From the NCBI GenBank assembly GCA_021401465.1, contig JADDMT010000019.1:62001-126000 (forward strand): a DNA stretch of 64,000 bases, in the 5' to 3' direction. The notes below the pieces were generated by a model. The model was not told the DNA's origin. It saw nothing but the letters and a program-made list of their open reading frames with translations, and searched no databases. Within the stretch, counting starts at the first letter, position 1, and every line of letters begins with the position of its first letter. Positions 43,598-52,558 of the stretch are shown in pieces. This stretch comes from Teratosphaeria epicoccoides. Taxonomy: Eukaryota; Ascomycota; Dothideomycetes; Mycosphaerellales; Teratosphaeriaceae. A program made the translations under genes and the position numbers.

Positions 43598-44425
43598 GCG
43601 CTGCAGGTGCCACCGATGTTACGCTCTCATTCAGCCCACGCGACCAGGAAAGTTGCTGGCCGCGGCCTCGCAAACGGTCGTCCAGCACATTCGAATCCCG
43701 CTCGTCTATCGTCCAGTGAAGGCGATGACCCAACCATCCTCTCGCTTGAGCGAAGGGTGGAGATACAGACCACGAAGGCGTCGAGGAAGCAGGCGAATAC
43801 TTGGCACCACGACGCCGCTCTCATGAATGCCGGACCATCGAAGCTCATGACATCCACTTCAGGAACAGGCAAGCGTCTTCATATCCCCTGACTGTGTCAC
43901 CGAGTCTCACGCGATCGCATGACCGTCTCGGTCACCAGACCGCGAGGCTACGACTGTGATCTTGGCCGTGTGCGAGCAGGGCGAGAGAAGTACTGCGGCT
44001 GGCGAAGCAAGGAGCCGACAGCAGCAAACAATATGCACAGCCACAAATCACGCTCACCCGACTATGCCCTCTGCCTTCTGACTCTGCACTTCTTGGCCTT
44101 TTCGCGCCTATGGCCACCCCTAGTTCGCTGTTGACCCCAAGGAGCTCTTGAGCTTGTGTGACGTTGCGTCATGCGCTGCGTCCGCTCATAAGGAACTGTT
44201 CGACTACGCTCTGCAAACAACGTGACATAGCTCGGGACGCTTCTGCGAGATACACACCAGACAGACTCTCCGATTTTGCGGCACCAGAAGGCATACTCAC
44301 AGGGATCGGAAAGGAGGTCGCACACGAAGAGGCTGTTGGTATTCAACGGCAGCGCGCTTTCACGTAATATCGAGAAAAGCCTCCTAGATCTGGAGTGATG
44401 AAAGCCGCTGATCGGATGCCAGAAG
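43598..44425. other. Intergenic start of the gene island
   Basis: Balanced base composition, CpG-rich, no RIP scars. Short overlapping open frames occur on both strands but none has convincing composition or similarity, so I call no gene here. Confidence 0.5.
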
Positions 44426-44878
44426 ATGAGTCGCTTTCAGCCTGTCCCTGGTCTTCCAGGACCGCCAGGCTGGAATACGCCGCCCTTTCATCCGCCCAGC
44501 CCTCAATTCTCCTGGCCGCCCCCGGCGTTCCCTCCTCCCCCTCGACGAAGCTGGCGTTCCCGCTCCGGCAACTACTGGTCCGTCGGCGGGTCTGGCGGTC
44601 CGCCGGTCATCATTGGCCTGTATGACCTTGACGACGAGAGGAGGCATAATTACGGTTGGGGTCGACGGGACTCGGATGTTCTGCACAGCTGGTTTGGTCC
44701 GTTTGGCTCCCCACCCCCGCCCTGGCCAGCCAAGGGGCCTCTCCCAGCAGGCTTCCATGCACCTCCGGCGGGCCAGATTGGTTTGCATCCTCGGCTTGGT
44801 CTTTCGCCGTGGGTGCGGATGGGGATTCCGATCTGCTGGTGTGGCAATCTGGTAGGGACTTGCCCGCTCTGTCGGTGA
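44426..44878 (+). CDS. Small Pro/Trp/Gly-rich predicted protein
   Basis: An ATG at 44426 in good context (AGAAGATGAG) opens 150 codons. The N-terminal half is proline-rich (PGLPGPPGW, PPPAFPPPPRRS); the middle has GLYDLDDERR and GWGRRDSDV; the end has CWCGNLVGTCPLC, four Cys as C-x-C-x6-C-x2-C that could bind metal. There is no signal peptide or membrane helix. No family recognised. Competing frames on both strands are of similar length, but this one has the most protein-like composition. Introns or a longer first exon cannot be excluded. Confidence 0.42.
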   Translation: MSRFQPVPGLPGPPGWNTPPFHPPSPQFSWPPPAFPPPPRRSWRSRSGNYWSVGGSGGPPVIIGLYDLDDERRHNYGWGRRDSDVLHSWFGPFGSPPPPWPAKGPLPAGFHAPPAGQIGLHPRLGLSPWVRMGIPICWCGNLVGTCPLCR

Positions 44879-45372
44879 TGGGATGCGCAGACTGGACGTA
44901 GTATACTTTGGCAATGCGATCCGTTTGTTGAGCCCTCCCGTGTGATCACAACGGCGAGTGCAGTGTTGTAGCGTTTGTACAGATCGCTATTGCTGGATTC
45001 CAACTGTCAAGCCATTGGTGCTCGCCACAAGACAAGAGAGAACTCGTCTCTGCCAGGTCAGTAGAGCGTGGGCTCTAGTCACCTGAGACAGGCCTGCGAC
45101 CAGCACTCACCTCATCTACTAACTTCTTCAGGCCTCTTTTGTGGTGCTACCCCGGCAAATGAGTATTGACGGTACGGGTAGGCGCATGCTTGCTTGCGCA
45201 CCTGACACCCAGCCCGTTCACATGGCCGTTCCTCATTTCATTCGGGGACTGCATCACGAGAAGTCGTCGTCATAACAGCGCCCGCATCTTCTCCATAGCG
45301 CAGATGTGAGTGTGCGGAGCACGACGAACAAAGCTGCGTAGACTGATCGCAGCGTGTCAAGACCTTGACATC
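44879..45372. other. Intergenic, nothing recognised
   Basis: About 500 bp between two weak gene calls. No tRNA, repeat or clear promoter seen. Potential minus-strand frames overlap but look like chance. Confidence 0.45.
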
Positions 45373-45936
45373 ATGGGCTCGATGAGCATGCAGCAGGCTG
45401 CAGCGCGAGCTCGATGGATGAAACAGCCGATGGGCATTGCGGGACAACCAGGACCGCTCGGCGGAATGAACAGCTCCATCTTCCTGGCCTTGTTGCAGAA
45501 TGGCCTGGTCGGTGGATACAACAGAGGGTTTGGCAGCGGGCGGGGCGTCGGATACGGAAGTGCAGATCGTGCTTGCAGATATCGTGTACAGCTTCCGCCA
45601 TACGCCCGCAGTCTCGAAACCACCCAACCTTGTGTTTCGGCAACAAAGTCCAGAACGCCAGACGCATCTTCGCCCCGACGCCCAGTGCTCCCGTCGGTGA
45701 CTGGTAACACCGCTCGTCATCTCTCTGCCTTTGTCACACGTATCCGTCAGGCAACCCGCGGGACTCGAAACAGGCGCGCTCTACAGATCCGTAACACAAC
45801 CCATGACGTATCTGTGTCCGCGAACCACCTGGCGCTCCTCCAGCCCGCCCATCCATCCATATGCACACTCACACTCAACAGACCGTCTCAACTGATCTCT
45901 CGAAAACCCCATGAAGCGAATCGACCGCGTCAGTAA
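45373..45936 (+). CDS. Weak prediction: small hypothetical protein
   Basis: From ATG 45373 there are 187 codons. The start (MGSMSMQQAAARARWMKQP), a Gly-rich stretch (GGYNRGFGSGRGVGYG) and Leu-rich segment (SSIFLALLQNGLV) look protein-like; the second half is Ser/Thr/Arg-rich and could be read-through beyond a missed intron. A nearly as long frame exists in another phase (to 45700) and on the minus strand. No family recognised. Confidence 0.3.
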   Translation: MGSMSMQQAAARARWMKQPMGIAGQPGPLGGMNSSIFLALLQNGLVGGYNRGFGSGRGVGYGSADRACRYRVQLPPYARSLETTQPCVSATKSRTPDASSPRRPVLPSVTGNTARHLSAFVTRIRQATRGTRNRRALQIRNTTHDVSVSANHLALLQPAHPSICTLTLNRPSQLISRKPHEANRPRQ

Positions 45937-45949
45937 CACTCACATGAAC

Positions 45950-46657
45950 CAAAAAAAAAATAAACACAAAAACAAAAACCCCTTTCGGATCTACACACAA
46001 AAGAAGAAAAAAAGCCCCTTTCGGATTTACACACAAAAGAAAAAAAAGATCAAAAAATCAAAAAAAAAACCCCCCAACTGTAAGCTCACCACCACTCCCC
46101 CTCACCCTCTCACCAGAGAAAGCGGGGATAAAAGAACCCCCCCCCCAAAAAAAAAGAACAAAGACCCGAAGAGTACCTCGAGACTGCCTACCAGATGGGC
46201 ATGGTCGACGGTCTGCAGGACGTGGTGCTGCACAGACCGTTCGGGGCCGGCGGGGGGTTTGTGCGACGGGGGGTAGGGGAGGGGGTTGTTCGGGCCGCGG
46301 GCGGGGGCTTGTGTTCTTATTCTTGATCTTGGTCTTGTTCTTGATCTTGGTCTTGTTCTTGATCTTGGTCTTGTTCTTGATCTTGGGGGTTTTTGAGGCA
46401 GGGTGGTGCTTTTGGGCAAGGCGGGGTGGGAGTGGTCGGTGCGAGGGCTTGGGTCGGGATGAAGGAGGAGGAGGAGGAGGAGGAGGAGGAGTTGTGGTGC
46501 AATCGCTGCGGAGGGGTTGCAGACGAGTGGGAAGGGGGTGGAACAAGAGAGAGCGGGGAGTGGTTGCAGGTAGTAGTGGCACCAGGATACGATTGCTCAG
46601 ATTCATCAACACTCTCGTGACGCCCCTGTCAATTCCACCCGTCATGGTAGAGCCACC
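45950..46657. repeat. Low-complexity region with tandem repeats
   Basis: A-rich tracts; two 36-bp direct repeats starting CCCCTTTCGGAT at 45979 and 46015; C10/A9 homopolymers near 46138; 3.7 copies of an 18-bp unit (TCTTGATCTTGGTCTTGT) at 46321-46386; and a GGA run at 46463-46490. Open frames across it are products of the repeats. A short plus-strand stretch at 46170-46260 (EYLETAYQMGMVDGLQDVV) does look like coding sequence, perhaps a relic exon. Confidence 0.7.
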
Positions 46658-47227
46658 TCAGCGCCTGTACTCGGTCAAGTCCCTCCTCGCCAGCTCGACC
46701 ACGCGGCGCCTCTCGCTCGACTCGTCCCGATCCTCGCCGCACACCGTGGTAGCCGACGGGGTCAAGAGCCCCGGGTCCTCCGCCGTCGAGTCCAGCGAAA
46801 GCAGACTCGCCCTCGCGTCGGTGCGACCAACAACATCCTGCGAACCTTTCGGAGCGGGGTCACGGCCGACATTGGCGCCTGGAGAGCGCAGCACGGCCGT
46901 CTCCACCGGGTGCGCAGGAGCAGCAGTCCACTGCCGGCGATCGCCTGCGGTGACGACCGCATGGTACGCCGGCGGGGGCTTGCTCACATCCCCTTCTGCC
47001 ACCTCGCTCCACAGCTCCCGACTCGCCCTCGCCGAAGGCAGTCGCAACGCCGAATCGATCGCCCTCTCGGCCTGCTGACTCGCATCAGTCGTGGTGGCGT
47101 TGTCGAAGTCACAATCGCGTTGGCGCTGCTGCTCGAGCCACTGCGCTTCTTCGTCCTTTGTCGGCGTCCGCTTCGTGGTCCAGGTGCAACAGCAGCAGCT
47201 GTAGGTCGCGATCCAGGGGTCTTTCAT
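46658..47227 (-). CDS. Hypothetical protein with N-terminal Cys cluster
   Basis: ATG at 47227 sits after CCAAAAACAAAA, a good fungal start context; 189 codons to TGA. Product starts MKDPWIATYSCCCCTWTTK: four adjacent Cys near the N-terminus could be lipidated or bind metal. The rest is hydrophilic and probably disordered (many Ala, Arg, Ser, Asp), with a PPPAYH motif and the segment LLSLDSTAEDPGLLTPS. No membrane helix. The open frame extends further upstream to about 47350 but without an ATG. Transcribed away from the small plus-strand frame at 47404. Family unknown. Confidence 0.5.
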   Translation of the reverse strand: MKDPWIATYSCCCCTWTTKRTPTKDEEAQWLEQQRQRDCDFDNATTTDASQQAERAIDSALRLPSARASRELWSEVAEGDVSKPPPAYHAVVTAGDRRQWTAAPAHPVETAVLRSPGANVGRDPAPKGSQDVVGRTDARASLLSLDSTAEDPGLLTPSATTVCGEDRDESSERRRVVELARRDLTEYRR

Positions 47228-47403
47228 TTTTGTTTTTGGTTTCTTTTTTTCTCGTCTTGGTAGGAGGCGGGAATTGAAAATACCTGGGCGATGTGCCGTG
47301 GTGATCTTATTGTACGCCTCGCACGCACAACAGAAGATGCCTGAATTCACCTGGTCGCCGTACTAGATTTCTGTTTATCCTGTCGCCTTACCCCTCCTGC
47401 AAG

Positions 47404-47607
47404 ATGAGCACACCAATCGAAAGTATCCCGATCCTCCCGGGGCCCGCAAGCAACGTTCGCGGCACGACCACCGAACCACATGCAATCACGAACCCTATTT
47501 TCAGCCGCGGCACTCCCAAAAGAAAAAGGGAAACGTATCTCGAGCAATCATCACGTGGCAGTAGTCAAAACCCCGACCCCCCGGTGAGATCAAAAGGCAT
47601 AAAATAA
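47404..47607 (+). CDS. Very small predicted protein (67 aa), doubtful
   Basis: ATG 47404 in the context AAGATGAGC begins MSTPIESIPILPGPASNVRG; the rest is basic and polar (GTPKRKRETYLEQ). It fills the gap between the 5' end of the Cys-cluster gene and the 3' end of SLY41. No similarity recognised; it may be chance. Confidence 0.22.
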   Translation: MSTPIESIPILPGPASNVRGTTTEPHAITNPIFSRGTPKRKRETYLEQSSRGSSQNPDPPVRSKGIK

Positions 47608-47635
47608 TTCGGCGTATATATACATATCAAGCTAT

Positions 47636-49461
47636 CTATGCCACCGGCACGCCAAACTTGCCGTTCGGCTGTTGCTGCTGTCTTGCAACATCCGCCGGAC
47701 TCCACGTCTCTTGTGCCTTGGTGCCCGGCGGCAACGACGTAGGCACGACGTTCGTGACGGGAGACATGGCGTTGCTGCCACCGGAGAGCCTGCCATTCGC
47801 GGGACCGTTTGCTTCGCTGTGCTTGCTTTCGAAGGCGGCGAAGCTCCTCCGGGGCAGGCTGTCGGATGACGTGGTTTGCGGCGAGGTGCTGTACGACCCC
47901 GATTCCTCGGCACTTTTCTTGAGGTCCGCGACGTTGAGAGGTAGGAGGTGCTCGATACTTGCTTCCTTTTCTCTGGCTCGTCTGTCTACTTTGGCTGCGT
48001 CGCTCGTTCGGTCGTACAGGTACAGCCCGATGAAGGTGAGGAGGAATCCAAAGCCCTGGACCGAGCTCATCGGGTTGCCGAACCAGACGATGGCGAACAT
48101 GATGACCACGACTCGCTTGATGAGACTGGCGACACTGTAGGTGACGGGCGAGACCATGCCCAGCAGCACAAATGCCACCATGGACTGTGCGAAGTGGAAC
48201 GTGCCGTTGAAGATGAATTCCAAGACTAATCGGCCATGGTCGAGCGATCCCGGTCGGCCGGACAGTGTGATGGATGAATCCTGAAAGTAGTCTGCCAGTA
48301 ACACCCACCCTTCGCTCCAGAACCAGATCGGCAGTGTGATGATCAGGCCCAAGACTGACGAGTAGCACAGCAAATTCAGCTTGTCCGGTTTTCTCCGCCC
48401 GATCGGGGTGCCATCTGCTTCCGCTCGGTCGGAGTCGGTGAAGATCTTCTTGCTGACGATATTCTGAGTGACGAACAGAATGGCAGAGGCGAACGAGTAT
48501 AGCAACCCGAGCAGATTCGCACGGAACGAGGCCGAGCATGCCAGGACGACGCCGAGGGTCAGCGGGATCAGGGAGAGGTAGGTGGGGATGGAATATCGCA
48601 CCTTGAAGAAGGCGCGATATGCCATTACCGTCATGAGTGGTGAGAGTCCTTTGATGGTGTGGACGAGGGATACGGGGATTCGCGACATGGCGTCGGAGTT
48701 CAAGATGTGGCCTCCGATCTGGAAGGCGGTCAGAGGCAAGACGCACATGATAATTTCGCGGCTGGGTTTGCGGATGCCGTTCCTGAGGACCGGCAAGGTA
48801 TCTTTCATGGAGGCGATGCGTTTGGCGAGGGCGGACAGGAACAAGCACCAGAAGGAGACCAGCAGGAATTGGACGATGGTGAGGGTGACGGGTTTGGGCA
48901 GTGCGGTCAAGATGGACTTGGACGAGGTGTTGGTCATGATGGAGGTCGTGTACCAGAAGGCGCAGAGGAGCTTGGCGGAGGGGCATCAGCAGGGAGTGTG
49001 GGATGGTGGATATGGGAGAGACGTACTACCAGTCTGACGCTCACCGGCGCCTTGAGCGACTCGGCAATCTCGTGCGCATTCTCGGTCATACTCATTCTCC
49101 TCTGCCTGACGGTCATGATGGCCTCGCTAAGACTCTTTTGCCTGCCATGTCTTCCCCCGGTCGCGCTTCCATTCGCCCAAGTCGTCCAAGTACCCCTGGC
49201 GGTGTTCCTCACGGGCCACCGCTCGCTCGAGTGTAGACCGTGCGGTAGGGCATTGGGGAGTGGTTTGGGGGTGGAGGAGCGGGACTTGTCGCCCACGCCA
49301 TAGCCCCCATCCTCGTCGACGAATGGGGAATGGAGTTGGTCGTGCGATATGTCGGGGAATTTGAACTTGGACGGGCTGATCGGGGTGAGGTGGAGCGAGC
49401 TGCGGCGGCGGGCGGGGTGGTCGGGGGTGATGGTGAGCGGAGGCATAGTCTGGGTGGACAT
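47636..49461 (-). CDS. SLY41: SLY41-type transporter of the triose-phosphate translocator family
   Basis: Multi-pass carrier of the TPT/drug-metabolite-transporter clan; yeast Sly41 is an ER membrane protein found as a multicopy suppressor of loss of the Rab Ypt1 in ER-to-Golgi transport. Exon 1 is 49461-49030, exon 2 48970-47636; joined product 588 aa, stop TAG. N-terminal 140 residues are cytosolic and Ser/Arg-rich. Family hallmarks: TNTSSKSIL and TLTIVQF in the first helices, GHILNSDAMSRIPVSLVHTIK and LSPLMTVMAYR in the middle, NIVSKKIF, then PVTYSVASLIKRVVVI with the conserved Lys-Arg near the C-terminal helices. The last 130 residues are disordered, Ser/Gln-rich. Transported substrate unknown. 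Divergent from the gene at 50631. Confidence 0.9.
48971..49029 (-). other. Intron of the SLY41-type gene (59 bp)
   Basis: GTAGTACG at the 5' site, GCTGATG as probable branch point, CGCCAAG at the 3' site. Removing it joins ..APVSVRL to LLCAFWYTTSIMTNT.., which restores the first membrane helix of the family. Phase 0. Confidence 0.85.
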
Positions 49462-50630
49462 GATGTGGGCGATGGTGTCGTGCTACCGCTCCATGGTGCA
49501 GGAACAACCTCCCTCTCTCCCAGCGGTACGGCGGAGGGCAAGCGGGGGATACGGCGGGGTGGTGAGCTGAGAGGTGGCTTTTCTGGCACTGCCTGCTGTC
49601 TCCATTCGCCTGAATTAAACACGGTACATGTTACTAAATCGGAGAGTGCTCGAAGGAGACTAGCGCTGAATTTCCCGCTGCTTCTTTAGCCGAGGCATCA
49701 CGACTCATGACTCACGGCTCATCACATGCTGTTCCTCGTGGAAGAGAAGGGTAGTTGTTGTGAATATGTAGCTCTGACTTTTGCATTGATGTGCTATCTC
49801 TCTCCCCCCGCCACCCTCCCCCTTCCCCCTTGACTCACCCCCCCCAAAATGCCTCCCCACAAACCCCACCAACTCATCCACTAACACTCTTCTCCCTCCA
49901 CCCTCCCGCCAACCTCAGTCTGAGCTAGAGGCGGGGGAGGGAGAGGGGGTGTTGAGGCTGTAGGGCTGTAGGGCTGAACATTGCTTGGACTGCTCGGGGA
50001 TCGCGAGCTCGGATTGTATGGTCTGTACGGTGCCTTGTGGCTCTGGGAGTCGCACGCGGCGTATGGGCTTCTTGGAGGTGTCAAGGAGTATTGGTGCTGT
50101 CTGCCGAGAGTATACGGGTCTTGGCCGACCATCGCCGTTCGATGGTGTGAGGATCGACAGAGCAACGAGATGCGTCCCAGCACATACAGGGTTGGAAGCG
50201 GTGCGTGGGCCTCCAAATCCGATCCTACGACAGCGTAGAAGCTCGCTCACGAACCCTTTCACTGAGTATGACTCGCCAGCTCAACTGGAAGATCCTCAAA
50301 GATTCTTACCAATCGAGGTCAGCATTCCTTTGTCTATCCATACGCTGCAGCTCCCAATCCGTTCCCAAACCCGCTTCACAATGCCTCCAGCAACTCCATC
50401 CGGAGGAACAAAGCCCACAACACTTCGTCAGCCCCCAGCAGTAGCGCCATCACTATATGCGGCCAGAGTGCTTCGAGAGGTATCGCATTGTTTGGCGGGA
50501 CGTCATGAGGTCTCGACCTGTCGGCGTGGCTCGTTATATCGTGCCCTGCGGCTGGACATGCCCACCGATCGACAGGATTCGTGCGGCTGGCTGAGAGTCC
50601 TGAGATATTGAATCCGTTGACTGCAGGATC
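49462..50630. promoter_or_regulatory. Divergent intergenic region between SLY41 and the 50631 gene
   Basis: 1.17 kb that must hold both promoters. Conflicting small frames exist: a minus-strand one (ATG 50132 to 49881, 83 aa, Ser/Pro/Tyr-rich) and several plus-strand ones, including a Pro/Asn/Ser-rich stretch at 50320-50500. TTGACTGCAG just before the ATG at 50631 looks like a branch point plus 3' splice site, so the plus-strand gene may have an upstream non-coding or coding exon here. Confidence 0.5.
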
Positions 50631-52124
50631 ATGGGGTTGATTCGGAACGCCATTGCGAGGGCGGCGGCGGCGACCACCAGTGCGGAGCCCACAGCCCAGC
50701 AGCTGCGAGAAGCAACCACAAACTCCTACTTGGAGCTCGCACTCTCACCCGCCCTCCCCCTCGCGGCACAAGCACTCCTCCAACACGCCGCTGTCTTCGG
50801 AGTCCTGCTCTTCTTGCGCGGCTTCTCCGTCAAACGCACCCTGGACCTGCACTACCTCTCCATCGTCTTCGCCCTCTCCCTGATGGCCCTTCCGGTCGTC
50901 TTCATCGCCACCCTAGACGACGACCTCACAAAGCACCTAATCTTTCTCGAACACTCCGCCATCGAAGCCCTGATCGCCCTCCGGGTCCTGCGACCCGCCA
51001 ACTCGATCATGCGACGTGGCGGCGCCCTCATCTTCGGCTGCTGGTCGAGCGTGGTCATCCTCACGATCCCCGTCGTCCTGGACAAGCAGATCCACCACCA
51101 AGGCGCAACAATCGTGGCCTGGACATCCTTCTTCACAGATCTCGCCCTCGTGATCGCCGGCCTTCATCTCGTCAGGAGATGGGCCGTCAACGCCCGCACG
51201 AGCCACAAGAAGAACCGCCACAGCCGCATGCCCACCATCACGCCCTTCCACCACCGCATCTACCGTGCCGAAGGGGCCGCAGGTCTGGGCTTCGTCGGCC
51301 ACGGCGCGGTCGCCATGACCGTCGCCCCACTCTTCAGTCTCGTGCGCTACAAGAGCACGAAACCCGAGATCCTCGCATACGCCTGGGTCGCCGTCTTCCT
51401 CTCCTCCCTCTTCGCCTTCGCCCTCGCCCTGCCCTCCGCCGCGCTCTTCATGGGCAATCTGGACTGGTGCATCCGACGCAAGAAAGAATACTTCCCCGGC
51501 CAAGTCGAGTGGTACGAGGAAGAGGACGCGATGGGCTACCTCCAACAGAAGCTAATCGAGGAGGAGAAATTGAACCTGGTCCGCAGCCCCGCCGACATCG
51601 CAGGAGGCCCCTACCACGACGAGACGGAGCCGTCCAGCGCCACGACCGGCGCAGGCCACAGCAGGGAGGGCTCCTTCACCAACACCGCCACCAGCACCGG
51701 CGGCCCGAGCCGAGGCGGGTGCAGATACTACTCCACCGGCCTCCCGCAGCGCACGCAAACCCTCCGCACCATCGCCGACGAGAACATCGCGCGCAACGGC
51801 GGCTCCCCGACCACGACCCGCTTCCCCGTCCACCCGGCGGCTCCCGCCGGCGGCGGCGGCGGCGTGAAATCGCCCACGGAAAAGACAAACTGGAACGCGA
51901 TCCCGCTCGACACGCTGTCCGAGGTCTCCAGAGCAGAGACGCCGGACTCGATTCGCAGCGCGACCGCGCGGTGGAACGCCGGGGCGCCGTTGGTGACGCG
52001 CGTGTTGACGCCGGTGCAGGTGGCGGACGAGCAGCCGGCGATCACGGTCAAGGCGCCGAAGCCGCAGAGGCGGCCGAGCTCGAGGGTGTGGTTCCGGGAG
52101 AAGGGGATGGAGGCGTTGGAGTGA
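50631..52124 (+). CDS. Multi-pass membrane protein of unknown function (497 aa)
   Basis: ATG 50631, uninterrupted to TGA 52124. The first half has about six to seven hydrophobic segments (around residues 33-62, 76-95, 131-151, 163-182, 215-240 and 250-275), for example LSIVFALSLMALPVVFIATL and ILAYAWVAVFLSSLFAFALA, and ends in GNLDWCIRRKKEYFPGQVEWYEEEDAMGYL, after which a 200-residue Ser/Thr/Gly/Pro-rich cytosolic tail follows with several SR/TP sites. No signal peptide. No family recognised; the layout suits an endomembrane protein. A CTGCAG before GATCATG could be a splice acceptor, so the true start may differ. Convergent with SEC16. Confidence 0.75.
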   Translation: MGLIRNAIARAAAATTSAEPTAQQLREATTNSYLELALSPALPLAAQALLQHAAVFGVLLFLRGFSVKRTLDLHYLSIVFALSLMALPVVFIATLDDDLTKHLIFLEHSAIEALIALRVLRPANSIMRRGGALIFGCWSSVVILTIPVVLDKQIHHQGATIVAWTSFFTDLALVIAGLHLVRRWAVNARTSHKKNRHSRMPTITPFHHRIYRAEGAAGLGFVGHGAVAMTVAPLFSLVRYKSTKPEILAYAWVAVFLSSLFAFALALPSAALFMGNLDWCIRRKKEYFPGQVEWYEEEDAMGYLQQKLIEEEKLNLVRSPADIAGGPYHDETEPSSATTGAGHSREGSFTNTATSTGGPSRGGCRYYSTGLPQRTQTLRTIADENIARNGGSPTTTRFPVHPAAPAGGGGGVKSPTEKTNWNAIPLDTLSEVSRAETPDSIRSATARWNAGAPLVTRVLTPVQVADEQPAITVKAPKPQRRPSSRVWFREKGMEALE

Positions 52125-52558
52125 ATGGGAGGGAGACCGGAGGACAGATGGGGGAGGAACTGGCGAAGTGGAGATTTGGAAAAAGTCGTTTGGTGTTGGG
52201 TGTATAGCAGCCATATGCTGCCGGGTGACGGGTGTTGTTTGGAGAGATCGAGTTGGAAAGGTATATGGCTGCGCATGGAGCCGCTGAGGGCTCTTTGCTG
52301 CTTGGCGGGAATTGACAGGTGCTTCATATGACGATAGTGTACAGCAGACTTCTCTAGCCATAAATCTTTCCGTGAAGCGCTTCTCCTCTGTCTGACAATT
52401 ATACCCGCTGCCTTGGGACCTAGATGTACGAATTCGTCGGTTTACAAGAACCAATCACCACGAGGGCGCTTCAGCACGTCTAAAAACCTATACGTACACC
52501 GTCACCCACCCATGCAACCCACCCAGACACAGCGTAATGCAATCCTCCCCACCCAGAT
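52125..52558. other. Convergent intergenic region (3' UTRs)
   Basis: 434 bp between the ends of the membrane-protein gene and SEC16. Nothing beyond expected 3' untranslated sequence was seen. Confidence 0.6.

Noticed and set aside
45373..45936. Joining the 44426 and 45373 frames into one spliced gene
   Set aside because: No convincing GT/branch/AG set that keeps both frames was found.
46311..47078. 255-aa plus-strand frame
   Set aside because: Its first 80 residues are encoded by the 18-bp and GGA repeats, and the rest is the complement of the 46658-47227 gene.
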